Shown: piece by piece, positions 36,395-44,175 of the stretch
Layout: every line of letters begins with the position of its first letter
How positions within the stretch are numbered: position 1 is the stretch's first letter
Origin: Flavobacterium ustbae
GTDB lineage: Bacteria > Bacteroidota > Bacteroidia > Flavobacteriales > Flavobacteriaceae
Direction: 5' to 3'
NCBI RefSeq assembly: GCF_003946915.1
Contig: NZ_RPOC01000019.1
Span: 1 to 64,000 of the forward strand
DNA length: 64,000 nucleotides
Made by a program: the position numbers and the translations under genes
Notes under the pieces: model-generated
The model's input: only the letters and a program-made list of their open reading frames with translations
What the model was told of the DNA's origin: nothing
Databases searched by the model: none

Positions 36395-36451
36395 TGGGTT
36401 TTAGTTGTGTTGTAGTTGTTGTTGTGTGTAGTTGTTGTTATCTAAAACCCA
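36395..36451 (-). promoter_or_regulatory. pnp leader inverted repeat with A/C-rich loop
   Basis: On the minus strand, TGGGTTTTAG (36451-36442) and CTAAAACCCA (36404-36395) form a 10-bp perfect stem around a 37-base loop made almost only of ACAAC-like units. It ends 26 bases before the pnp ATG. PNPase is known in E. coli to autoregulate through its leader stem-loop; a comparable role here is inference. Confidence 0.55.
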
Positions 36452-36550
36452 ATGAAAAACCAAACTTTTTTTAATGTTAATATCAATTACAAGAATCAAT
36501 ATTAATGTGTTGTAAAGTTAGAAATCTAAAATCTAATTTCTAAAATTTAA

Positions 36551-36583
36551 AATAAAAAAAGAGGCACTCTCGCACCTCTTTAC
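36551..36583 (-). terminator. Terminator after rpsO
   Basis: The stem AAAGAGG (36558-36564) with CCTCTTT (36575-36581) is followed on the minus strand by seven Ts. It lies 10 bases after the rpsO stop, and would separate rpsO from pnp or attenuate read-through. Confidence 0.82.
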
Positions 36584-36591
36584 TATATTGA

Positions 36592-36858
36592 TTATTTTCT
36601 GATATTCAATACTTTGATAATCTCACGATATCTGTTGATCTCTTTCTTTTTCAAGTAATCCAACAAAGCTCTTCTTTTACCTACTAATAGTACAAGAGAA
36701 CGTTCAGTGTTATAATCGTGACGATTTTTTTTCAAGTGTTCAGTTAAGTGAGTAATTCTGTAAGTGAACAATGCAATTTGACCTTCTGCGCTTCCAGTGT
36801 TTGTTGCACCACCGTGTTGTGCGAAAATCTCTTCTTTCTTTTCTTTAGTTAAATACAT
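36592..36858 (-). CDS. rpsO: 30S ribosomal protein S15
   Basis: An 88-residue small-subunit protein that binds 16S rRNA early in assembly. Family motifs are clear: GSAEGQIALFTYRITHLTEHLKKNRHDYNTERSLVLLVGKRRALLDYLKK. Length matches the family (about 89). It is followed by pnp, the common bacterial order. Confidence 0.98.
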   Translation of the reverse strand: MYLTKEKKEEIFAQHGGATNTGSAEGQIALFTYRITHLTEHLKKNRHDYNTERSLVLLVGKRRALLDYLKKKEINRYREIIKVLNIRK

Positions 36859-36956
36859 TCCAATATTATTTAATGATTTTTATGTATGTCAGACAACTTT
36901 TGTAAGACGGGTGCAAAAATAATACTTTTTTTCAGAAAAATAAATTTTATTGCGTC

Positions 36957-37901
36957 TTATTTTGCTTTTATTGTTATTGGTAATTTATAAAGTACTCTAA
37001 CAGGAACACCTCTATTCTTTCCAGGATTCCATTTTTTTGCTTCTTTAATCAATTGAATGGCATTTTCATCAATGCCGAAACCAACTCCTTTTAGTACTTT
37101 TGGGTCTGCTAAATTTCCTTCTTCATCGACTATAAAAGTGATGTATATTTTTCCAGAAATGTTTCTGGCTTCTACAGGAATATGCATAGATTTTCCTATG
37201 TAGCTGTAGAAAGATTCAATTCCGTTTTTAGGGCTTGGGTAAACATATTTTGTGCTGTACGAATGTTTTGTATTCAAAGAATCGGTAGTCACGCCAGAAA
37301 TTAGTTTTCCATTTTTATAAATTTCAGAAAAACTTGATTTTCTCTTAAAATCCTTTCCCGTCCAGAGGCCTTCTTGCAGACCATTCTTTAATAGGCCGGC
37401 CTCTTCATTGTTTTCGCTCTTGTCTGAATAATTTCCATTTCCATCGATAACGATTCGTTCTTTTTCAGGATTCCAAAAATTAATAATTTTACTCTCAATT
37501 TGCCCTTTTTTATTTTCAAAATAGTCAATTTCAGATTTTAGATTTCCGTTTTCGTACCAGTTAAATTCTCTTCCTGATTTTCTTTTATTGACATAATTTG
37601 CAATGTGTTTTTTATTTCCATTTTCATAATAAGAAACCGCTTGACCATCATTTATCATGATATCCTTATCTAGAGTCGTAGCGATAAATTTTAATTTTCC
37701 AGATTTATAAAAGTCTTTATAAACGTAAGATTCTTTATCAGCATAATAGTCTTCAATAAGTCTTGTATATTTATAATTGTCTTCATTGGATTGCGTCCAC
37801 ATAGAATCTAAATAGATCAATTTATTTGTAACAACCGCGTTTTGTGAGAATGATTTGGTGGAAATTACAATAATAAGAAGTAGACGTAGAAATGTTTTCA
37901 T
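36957..37901 (-). CDS. MORN-repeat protein with TonB C-terminal domain
   Basis: A 314-residue protein with a signal peptide (1-19, ending KSFSQ). MORN-variant/YwqK-like repeats lie at about 60-200 (DFYKSGKLKFIATTLDKD ... YYENGNKKHIANYVNKRKSGREFNWYENGNLKSEIDY). The last 80 residues form a TonB C-terminal domain (GKIYITFIVDEEGNLADPKVLKGVGFGIDENAIQLIKEAKKWNPGKNRG). It lacks the N-terminal anchor helix and Pro-rich linker of a true TonB, so it may be a periplasmic partner rather than an energy transducer. It is a paralogue of the next gene. Confidence 0.85.
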   Translation of the reverse strand: MKTFLRLLLIIVISTKSFSQNAVVTNKLIYLDSMWTQSNEDNYKYTRLIEDYYADKESYVYKDFYKSGKLKFIATTLDKDIMINDGQAVSYYENGNKKHIANYVNKRKSGREFNWYENGNLKSEIDYFENKKGQIESKIINFWNPEKERIVIDGNGNYSDKSENNEEAGLLKNGLQEGLWTGKDFKRKSSFSEIYKNGKLISGVTTDSLNTKHSYSTKYVYPSPKNGIESFYSYIGKSMHIPVEARNISGKIYITFIVDEEGNLADPKVLKGVGFGIDENAIQLIKEAKKWNPGKNRGVPVRVLYKLPITIKAK

Positions 37902-38006
37902 AGAAAATTAAAAAGTTTTATGTAAAGCCAAAGTAGTATTTTTAATACAATATACCAAGTTTCTCTTATTAACAAATTCTGAAGTTTCTCGCAGATTTTA
38001 GATAGA

Positions 38007-38675
38007 TTATTTTTGGTCTTTAATTTTCTTTTTTGAATTATCTAGATTCTTTTCATCAACATTTGTTGTAGATAATAGAATGCCTTTATTGTAATTTTCG
38101 TTAAATGTAATGTTGCTAGAAGTATCTGTTTTCTCCCACACTCCTTGTTTTAAGCCATCTTTTACAGTTCCTTTTTGCAAAATAAACTGATTTTTTTCCT
38201 CGTATTCTCCGTTACCGTCAATAACAGTTTGTTCTTTATTTTCGTCCCAAAAATTTAGAATTAAAGTTTGAACAGTTTTTGTTTTAGGATTCCAAATATT
38301 CAGTTTTTCAGACTTTTTATTTTGGTTTTCGTACCAATTTATTTCTTTACCTTCTTTACGGTCTTCTTTAAAATTTATTACAGACTCTTTTGCGCCATTT
38401 TTAAAATAGTAAATAAATTCGCCGTCTTTTTTTAAAACATCACGATCTAATGTCGCGCCAGTCATTTTCTTTCTTCCGTTTTTATAAAAATCGGTTACAA
38501 CATAACGCGCGCTTTTCTGAGAGTAATTGGTAATTACTCTCGTGTAAGTATAATTTTCTGGTGTGCATTCTCGATTTAAGGAGTCTAAAAATATTTTTTT
38601 AGAAACCATATTAATTTGCGAAGACAGAGTAGCTGAAATTATCAGAAGCAAAAAAAGTAGTATGTTCCTTTTCAT
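38007..38675 (-). CDS. MORN-repeat protein, paralogue lacking the TonB domain
   Basis: A 222-residue protein with a signal peptide (1-19, ending TLSSQ). It aligns with the first two-thirds of the protein at 36957..37901 (same TPENYTYTRVITNYS start region, same ENGN/WYEN repeats and the same VIDGNGEY segment), then ends in a lysine-rich tail (NSKKKIKDQK) where the paralogue continues into its TonB domain. It is either a truncated duplicate or a specialised repeat-only form. Confidence 0.8.
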   Translation of the reverse strand: MKRNILLFLLLIISATLSSQINMVSKKIFLDSLNRECTPENYTYTRVITNYSQKSARYVVTDFYKNGRKKMTGATLDRDVLKKDGEFIYYFKNGAKESVINFKEDRKEGKEINWYENQNKKSEKLNIWNPKTKTVQTLILNFWDENKEQTVIDGNGEYEEKNQFILQKGTVKDGLKQGVWEKTDTSSNITFNENYNKGILLSTTNVDEKNLDNSKKKIKDQK

Positions 38676-38708
38676 TCAGTCCTATTTTTTATCTTAAAAA
38701 TAGTTCTT

Positions 38709-39164
38709 CTAGAATAATTTAGCAACTTCTTGATTTACAAATTCTAAAAATCTTTCGTCAGCTTCTGTAAAAGGATCGATCACGTGGCTGTCAATGTCGA
38801 TTTGTCCGATATTTACTCCATTTACAAAAAGAGGCACCACAATTTCTGATTTCACAGTTAAACTGCAGGCAATATAATTGTCTTGTGCTTTAACGTCTGG
38901 TACAACAAAATTAGCATTACTTTCTGCTACTTGGCCGCAGATTCCTTTTCCGAACGGAATTACAGTATGGTCTGTTTCTGCGCCAACATAAGGTCCTAAA
39001 TGTAAAGTTTTATTGTCATGATTGGCAAAATAAAAGCCAACCCAATTATAGTAGTCAACATTTTCGTTTAAAAGCTGGCATATTGCTAATAGTTTTTCGT
39101 CTCTATTTGCTTCGTTTCCAGTAATAATTGCACTTATTTTTGGTTGTAATTCTTGAAATGTCAT
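38709..39164 (-). CDS. msrC: GAF-domain free methionine-(R)-sulfoxide reductase
   Basis: A 151-residue cytoplasmic protein consisting of one GAF domain. The fRMsr features are present: VGFYFANHDNKTLHLGPYVG, GKGICGQVAES (Cys76) and IACSLTVKSEIVVPL (Cys100), with a 24-residue spacing between cysteines as expected for the family's redox pair. It repairs oxidised free methionine. The ATG at 39164 is chosen; a longer frame to 39284 runs through the divergent promoter and gene. Confidence 0.88.
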   Translation of the reverse strand: MTFQELQPKISAIITGNEANRDEKLLAICQLLNENVDYYNWVGFYFANHDNKTLHLGPYVGAETDHTVIPFGKGICGQVAESNANFVVPDVKAQDNYIACSLTVKSEIVVPLFVNGVNIGQIDIDSHVIDPFTEADERFLEFVNQEVAKLF

Positions 39165-39180
39165 AATGTAAAAATTTATA

Positions 39181-39221
39181 CAAAAGTATTTAAAGCTGAA
39201 CTTAAAAAATACATAAATTTG
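39181..39221. promoter_or_regulatory. Divergent promoters of msrC and xrtF
   Basis: Minus strand: TACTTTTG (39188-39181), 17 bp before msrC. Plus strand: TAAATTTG (39214-39221), 14 bp before the TTG start of xrtF. The two -7 boxes are 25 bp apart, so the two units share a very short control region. Confidence 0.55.
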
Positions 39222-39234
39222 AAAAAAAAATCTC

Positions 39235-39771
39235 TTGAAAAAATATTTAGTCCAGTTTAAGCCGTTCCTGATTTTTGTAAGCATCTTTTTTTTGACCTAT
39301 ATTGTGCTTACAATTCTCTATAAGTTTTATTTAAGTGGCTATCAGTCTGAAGATTTGGACACTATGACGGTAATTTCTGGCAATACCTCAGAGCAATTGC
39401 TAAAGCTTTTTAATTACGACATCATAATTCAGAAAAACTCACAAAATCCGTGGCAGGATATTATTTTAAATGGCAAATATATAGCCCGCATTACCGAAGG
39501 TTGTAATGCTATAAGTGTAATGATACTCTTTGTATCGTTTGTAATGGCTTTTTCGGGTAGTTTTAAGAAAACTTCGCTGTTTATTATTTTAGGAATTATA
39601 TCAATTTATATATTAAATGTCACAAGAATTTCTCTTTTGATTGTACTGGTATACAATTTTCCACAATATACCCAATTTCTACATGGAACTTTCTTTCCAT
39701 TAATGATTTATGGATATGTTTTTATTTTATGGATTTTATGGATCAATAGATTTTCAAAGTATGCTAAATAA
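39235..39771 (+). CDS. xrtF: Exosortase XrtF
   Basis: A 178-residue membrane protein of the exosortase family, transpeptidase-like enzymes that sort proteins by C-terminal tripartite signals. The catalytic triad is visible: Cys90 in TEGCNA, Arg131 in NVTRIS and His150 in FLHGT. There are five or six membrane helices. No in-frame ATG is available upstream; the start is a TTG at 39235. Its partner gene overlaps its last 11 bp. No obvious substrate with a matching sorting tail lies in the window. Confidence 0.9.
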   Translation: MKKYLVQFKPFLIFVSIFFLTYIVLTILYKFYLSGYQSEDLDTMTVISGNTSEQLLKLFNYDIIIQKNSQNPWQDIILNGKYIARITEGCNAISVMILFVSFVMAFSGSFKKTSLFIILGIISIYILNVTRISLLIVLVYNFPQYTQFLHGTFFPLMIYGYVFILWILWINRFSKYAK

Positions 39772-40207
39772 GTTAAAAGAGAATAAATTTAAAATCTTTG
39801 TTGCCATTATTGCCGTAATAGGCTTTGCTTTGATTAGAACTTTTGAAAATAAATTGTTTTATGATCCGTTTCTAGTATATTTTACTGCCGATTTTCACTC
39901 GATTCCTTATCCTGAAGTGCATACTTTCAAGCTTTTTACGGGACTTTTTTTTCGATATTTTCTAAATTCTGCGCTATCCCTTTTGTTAATTTATGCTTTG
40001 TTTCAGAATCGCGATATTTTTAAATTCAGCTTGTTTATGTATGCCTTCTTCTTAGTTGTGCTTTTAAGTTCCTTTTTTATAATACTTTATTTTATTCCGG
40101 ATGCTGGCTGGCTTCTTTTTTATGTAAGGAGATTTATAATTCAGCCTATTTTGGTGCTATTATTCATTCCTGGATTTTACTATCAGCTTCAAAAAACCAA
40201 AAAATAA
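39761..40207 (+). CDS. Exosortase F system-associated membrane protein
   Basis: A 148-residue protein with four predicted helices and conserved-looking loops (ENKLFYDPFLVYFTAD, PEVHTFKLFTGLFFRY, FYVRRFIIQP). This is the known partner encoded directly after xrtF in Flavobacteria. The ATG at 39761 overlaps the end of xrtF (ATGCTAAATAA), which implies translational coupling. Its biochemical role is unknown. Confidence 0.87.
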   Translation: MLNKLKENKFKIFVAIIAVIGFALIRTFENKLFYDPFLVYFTADFHSIPYPEVHTFKLFTGLFFRYFLNSALSLLLIYALFQNRDIFKFSLFMYAFFLVVLLSSFFIILYFIPDAGWLLFYVRRFIIQPILVLLFIPGFYYQLQKTKK

Positions 40208-40240
40208 CATTTGTTTTAGATTTTATCGGCAGTTTTTAAA

Positions 40241-40248
40241 TAGCTTTG
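40241..40248 (+). promoter_or_regulatory. Promoter -7 box of the HYC_CC_PP locus
   Basis: Perfect TAGCTTTG ending four bases before the ATG at 40253. If used, the mRNA would start almost at the ATG (leaderless). Confidence 0.5.
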
Positions 40249-40252
40249 CAGT

Positions 40253-40651
40253 ATGAATTTGAAAAAGTGTACAGGCCTATTTCTAGCTTTCCTTTTATTG
40301 GTTTCCAATATTGGGTTTGCTTTTGATGTGCACTATTGTGGCGGACACATTGCTTCGGTTTCTTTAAAAACTACAGCAGAACCTGTTGTCGAAAAGAAAT
40401 GCTGCGGTTCTAAAGAGAAAAAAAAATCTTGCTGTAAAGACAAAGTTGTTCATTTCGAAAAAAAATCAGATGATGCAACAATAAAATTCTTCTTTTTTCA
40501 ATTTGCTTTTCCAGCAGTTATACAAGATTATACACCTCTTGTCTTTTTAGAACTTCCAAGTTTTAAAAAGAAAGAAGTTCTTTCGTATTATGCTGATGCG
40601 AATGCGCCTCCCTTATTTAAATTATACCATCAGTATATTTACTATTCCTGA
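40253..40651 (+). CDS. HYC_CC_PP family Cys-rich secreted protein
   Basis: A 132-residue protein with a signal peptide (1-23, ending GFAF). The name-giving motifs are visible: HYCGGH at about 27-32, then CCGS and SCCKDK with a lysine-rich spacer, and DANAPPLF near the C-terminus. Such small proteins in Bacteroidetes accompany a TonB receptor and a heavy-metal (HMA) protein, exactly as here. A role in handling copper or another soft metal is inferred from the Cys/His content and the neighbours. Confidence 0.85.
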   Translation: MNLKKCTGLFLAFLLLVSNIGFAFDVHYCGGHIASVSLKTTAEPVVEKKCCGSKEKKKSCCKDKVVHFEKKSDDATIKFFFFQFAFPAVIQDYTPLVFLELPSFKKKEVLSYYADANAPPLFKLYHQYIYYS

Positions 40652-40769
40652 TTTTATTGTTAAGATGCACTGCAAGTCTTGATTAAGGCTTTGCATTTAC
40701 ATTTTATTGCTTTTTGCTTTGCGCAGAATGCCAAAATGTAACTCTATTTCAACATTAAAATCATTTTTT

Positions 40770-42776
40770 ATGCAAAAAAATATAATGCTTTTTGCGGTGT
40801 TTTTGCTTTCTGTTTCTATGTTTTCGCAAGAAGATTTAGAGGAAGTAAAAATCACTAAAAAGCAAAAAGGAATTAAAAAATCCTATACGTTAACAACCAA
40901 TACATCTCTAATTACTAGTAAAGAGTTGCTTAAAGCGGCATGCTGTAATTTGGCAGAAAGTTTTGAAACCAATCCATCAATCGATGTTAATTTTTCTGAT
41001 GCTTTAACAGGAACAAAGCAAATCAAAATGCTTGGACTTACGAGTCCGTATTTAATGATTACAGAAGAAAATATTCCATCTGTTCGCGGCGCTTCTCAAG
41101 CTTACGGATTGTCATTTACTCCTGGAACTTGGATCGAAAGTGTTCAGATTACCAAAGGAGCGGGGAGTGTTATAAACGGTTACGAAAGTATTTCGGGTCA
41201 AATCAATACAGAACTTTTAAAACCATTAAGCGATATTCCTTTTTTTCTAAATGCTTATGGTTCTACCGATTCTCGTTTTGAATTGAATACACATTTTAAT
41301 AAAAAACTATCAGATAAATGGGCAACAAGTTTATTTGTTCACGGAAATACGCGTGTAGCAAAAAACGACATGAACAATGATGGTTTTCTAGATAATCCGT
41401 TAGGGAAACAAATCAATGTATTAAATCGTTATCAATATTACAATCCAGAAAGCGGTTTGGTGAGTTTTATCAATTTCAGATATATGAACGATAAAAAACA
41501 AACTGGTGAAGTAGATTTTGATAAAGATCGCGATAGAGGAACTACAAACTATTGGGGATCTGAAATTAATACAGAACGTTTTGATGTTTCAACAAAAATC
41601 GGTTATGTGTTTAAGGATATGCCATATCAAAGCATCGGATTTCAAAATGCTTTTAATAGTCATAAACAAGATTCTTATTTTGGTTTAAATCAATATGATA
41701 TCAAGCAAAACAGTTTTTATTCGAATTTGATTTTCAATTCGATTATAAACAATACGATGAATAAGTTTACAACTGGTTTGAATTTTTCTTACGATCAATA
41801 TCAGGAATTTGTAAATCTTACAGATGTAACTAGAATCGATAATTCGGTTGGTGCTTTCTTCGAATATACGTATGACAATACAGATAATTTCAGTTTAATT
41901 TTAGGAGGAAGAGTTGACAATCATAATCGATTAGGAATTTTTGTAACACCAAGATTGCACATGAGATATAATCCTTGGAAAAATGGAGTAATTCGTTTTT
42001 CTGCAGGAAGAGGGAAACGTTCTGCTAACATTTTTGCCGAAAATCAGCAGCTTTTTGCGAGTTCAAGAACTTTTTCGATTTTAGATTCTAATGGAAAAGT
42101 ATACGGGTTAAATCCAGAAATTGCTTGGAATTATGGAGTAAGTTTTTCGCAGAAATTTAAAATATTTGGCAACAATGCCGATGCAGGTTTTGACTTCTAC
42201 AGAACCGATTTCCAAAATCAGGTTGTTGTAGACGTGATGCAGAGTCCGCAGCAAGTTTTGTTTTATGATTTGAAAGGAAGTTCTTTTGCCAATAGCCTTC
42301 AAGTTGAATTTAATTATGAATTGATTCATAACTTAAATTTGAGAACGGCTTATAAATATTACGACATTCAAACCGATTATTTAAGAGGAACATTCCAGCG
42401 TCCGCTTCAGGCGAAACATCGTTTTTTAGGGAATTTAGAATACGAAACAACTATGAATGACGATAAACAATGGAAGTTTGATTTTACTTATAATTGGTCT
42501 GGGAAACAGCAATTACCTTATACGGCATCAAATCCAGCAGAAGATCAATTTCCTGATTTTTCGCCAGCTTATGCAGTGATGAACGCGCAAGTGACTCGTG
42601 TTTTTTCTTCTGTTTTTGAAGTTTATGTAGGAGGAGAAAACATTGGAAATTACAAACAAGAAAAAGCAATTTTAGGGGCAAATGATCCCTTTGGACCTAA
42701 TTTTGATGCATCGATAGCATACGCACCAATTTTTGGGCAAATGTATTATGCAGGATTACGATTTAAAATAAAATAA
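40770..42776 (+). CDS. TonB-dependent receptor of the Cys-rich metal-linked locus
   Basis: A 668-residue outer-membrane receptor with a signal peptide (1-20, ending MFSQ), a plug (about 40-155; KAACCNLAESFETNPSIDV ... KMLGLTSPYLMITEENIPSV ... ITKGAGSVINGYESISGQIN) and a barrel to the C-terminal GLRFKIK. It has no carboxypeptidase-like or STN domain. The Cys-Cys pair at the start of the plug is unusual for receptors and echoes those in both neighbours. The ATG at 40770 opens the signal peptide; the frame extends to 40707 without a likely start. Confidence 0.9.
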   Translation: MQKNIMLFAVFLLSVSMFSQEDLEEVKITKKQKGIKKSYTLTTNTSLITSKELLKAACCNLAESFETNPSIDVNFSDALTGTKQIKMLGLTSPYLMITEENIPSVRGASQAYGLSFTPGTWIESVQITKGAGSVINGYESISGQINTELLKPLSDIPFFLNAYGSTDSRFELNTHFNKKLSDKWATSLFVHGNTRVAKNDMNNDGFLDNPLGKQINVLNRYQYYNPESGLVSFINFRYMNDKKQTGEVDFDKDRDRGTTNYWGSEINTERFDVSTKIGYVFKDMPYQSIGFQNAFNSHKQDSYFGLNQYDIKQNSFYSNLIFNSIINNTMNKFTTGLNFSYDQYQEFVNLTDVTRIDNSVGAFFEYTYDNTDNFSLILGGRVDNHNRLGIFVTPRLHMRYNPWKNGVIRFSAGRGKRSANIFAENQQLFASSRTFSILDSNGKVYGLNPEIAWNYGVSFSQKFKIFGNNADAGFDFYRTDFQNQVVVDVMQSPQQVLFYDLKGSSFANSLQVEFNYELIHNLNLRTAYKYYDIQTDYLRGTFQRPLQAKHRFLGNLEYETTMNDDKQWKFDFTYNWSGKQQLPYTASNPAEDQFPDFSPAYAVMNAQVTRVFSSVFEVYVGGENIGNYKQEKAILGANDPFGPNFDASIAYAPIFGQMYYAGLRFKIK

Positions 42777-42810
42777 AGAATAATTTCAACAACAATAAAT
42801 AGTAGACAAA

Positions 42811-43152
42811 ATGAATAAAATAGTTTTAATCGCAATGATAATGTTTTTAGGTTTTTCGGCACAGGCTCAAACCAAAAAAAATAAGAATTTAAAATATACA
42901 ACCGAAGTAAACGGAAACTGTGAACAATGCAAGAAACGTATAGAAAAGGCCGCTTATGGTGTTGCAGGTATAAAATCGGCAAGCTGGGATGTAAGTTCGC
43001 ATCAGCTTTCTGTAATTTTAAACGAAGAGAAATGTTCTCCGTCAGATTTGAACAAAGCAATTGCAAAGGCAGGTCATGATACTAAGGATGTTAAAGCAAC
43101 TGAAGAAGATTATGATAATCTTCACAGCTGTTGCAAGTATGTAAGAGAATAA
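42811..43152 (+). CDS. Secreted HMA-domain metal-binding protein
   Basis: A 113-residue protein with a signal peptide (1-19, ending SAQAQ) and a heavy-metal-associated domain (about 27-95). The metal site is GNCEQCKKRIEKAA (Cys37 and Cys40). A C-terminal HSCCKYV adds a further Cys pair. Because it is exported, it should bind metal in the periplasm and may pass it to or from the receptor upstream. It lies 34 bp after the receptor and ends at a strong terminator. Confidence 0.9.
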   Translation: MNKIVLIAMIMFLGFSAQAQTKKNKNLKYTTEVNGNCEQCKKRIEKAAYGVAGIKSASWDVSSHQLSVILNEEKCSPSDLNKAIAKAGHDTKDVKATEEDYDNLHSCCKYVRE

Positions 43153-43161
43153 TGCAAAGAG

Positions 43162-43192
43162 AAGCCCAGAACGACTAGTTTGGGCTTTTTTT
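43162..43192 (+). terminator. Terminator after the HMA-protein gene
   Basis: The stem AAGCCCA (43162-43168) with TGGGCTT (43181-43187) is followed by Ts. It closes the HYC_CC_PP, receptor and HMA unit. Confidence 0.85.
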
Positions 43193-43288
43193 AATAGTTA
43201 ATTTATGTTTAAAATACCGCATTTTATTGTGGTTAAAGTAAATTATTGTTACTTTCACGAACTTATATAGATAACCAATTTCCCTTTT

Positions 43289-43969
43289 ATGAATAATTTT
43301 GATTGGACCCAGTTAATTAACCCTGAATTTTACATTACTTTAAGTGTCGGAGGTTTTCAAATTGGGTTGTTTATTGTGCTGTTTATAGTTTTTGCTGAAA
43401 CAGGACTTTTTGCAGGTTTTTTTCTGCCTGGAGACAGTTTGCTTTTCTTAGCAGGTATTTACAGTCGTGATTTAATTGAGAATGTTGCCTATATCCCAAA
43501 TGATTTTATAAATGTTTTTCTTCTTGCCACAGCAGTAGCTATTATGGGAGTTTTAGGAAATATGACCGGTTATTGGTTTGGTGCAAAAAGCGGTTATTAT
43601 TTATTTAAAAAAGAAGATTCATTCTGGTTTAAGAAAAAATATCTACTTCAATCAAAAGATTTTTTTGAAAAGTACGGTGGAAAAGCAATAATTTATGCAC
43701 GTTTCCTACCAATTTTTAGAACGTTTGCTCCAATTGTTGCTGGAATCGTTTCAATGGACAAAAAGAAGTTTATGTTTTATAATATCCTGAGTTCTTTCCT
43801 TTGGTCATTTATATTGATTTTTGCAGGACACTACTTATATGGTGTGTTCTTAAAACAAGGAATCGATTTAAAGAAACATATCGAATATATCATCATCATT
43901 ATCATTATTATCTCAACTCTTCCAGTTGTATTGAAATTGTTGAAAAAGAGACCAAGCGAGAATATTTAA
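43289..43969 (+). CDS. DedA family membrane protein
   Basis: A 226-residue inner-membrane protein of the DedA/SNARE-associated family. Signatures: [17 protein letters not shown] near residues 42-58, and [28 protein letters not shown]-like [22 protein letters not shown] around 129-150, with the conserved Arg residues. Members act in undecaprenyl-phosphate or phospholipid flipping. It is a single gene between two terminators. Confidence 0.92.
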   Translation: [226 protein letters not shown]

Positions 43970-43991
43970 AAGAAGAAAATCAAATTCATAT

Positions 43992-44026
43992 AAAAAATCC
44001 GAAGTGAAAGCTTCGGATTTTTTTTA
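43992..44026 (+). terminator. Terminator after dedA
   Basis: A 10-bp perfect stem AAATCCGAAG/CTTCGGATTT (43995-44004 with 44011-44020), loop of six, then eight Ts. Confidence 0.92.
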
Positions 44027-44137
44027 TAATATGTCGAATTATGAAATGTGTAAGGAGTTGATTTTTAGTAAGTGTTTTGAATAGCTTTTGGCTTTGTTTC
44101 AAAACTTGACAATATTATTATGCTTTAGAAAAAAAAA

Positions 44138-44174
44138 CTCAGAACCTTAGCCTCTTAGTCCCTTAGCAACTTAG
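44138..44174. repeat. Dispersed CTTAG-type intergenic repeat, copy 1
   Basis: Contains CTCAGAACCTTAGC followed by CTCTTAGTCCCTTAGCAACTTAG, that is, the word CTTAG four times. The first 14 bases recur reverse-complemented at about 52894-52907. It abuts the rodA stop. Confidence 0.6.
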
Positions 44175-44175
44175 A

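Noticed and set aside
36211-36474. A plus-strand gene over the pnp start and leader
   Set aside because: It is antisense to the conserved N-terminus of PNPase and its tail is translated from the low-complexity leader loop.
36957-37901. Calling the MORN/TonB-domain protein a normal TonB energy transducer
   Set aside because: It has a cleavable signal peptide in place of a membrane anchor, and no Pro-rich linker or adjacent ExbB/ExbD genes.
42746-43066. A 106-residue gene on the minus strand over the HMA-protein gene
   Set aside because: It is antisense to a clear HMA-domain gene with signal peptide and metal site.
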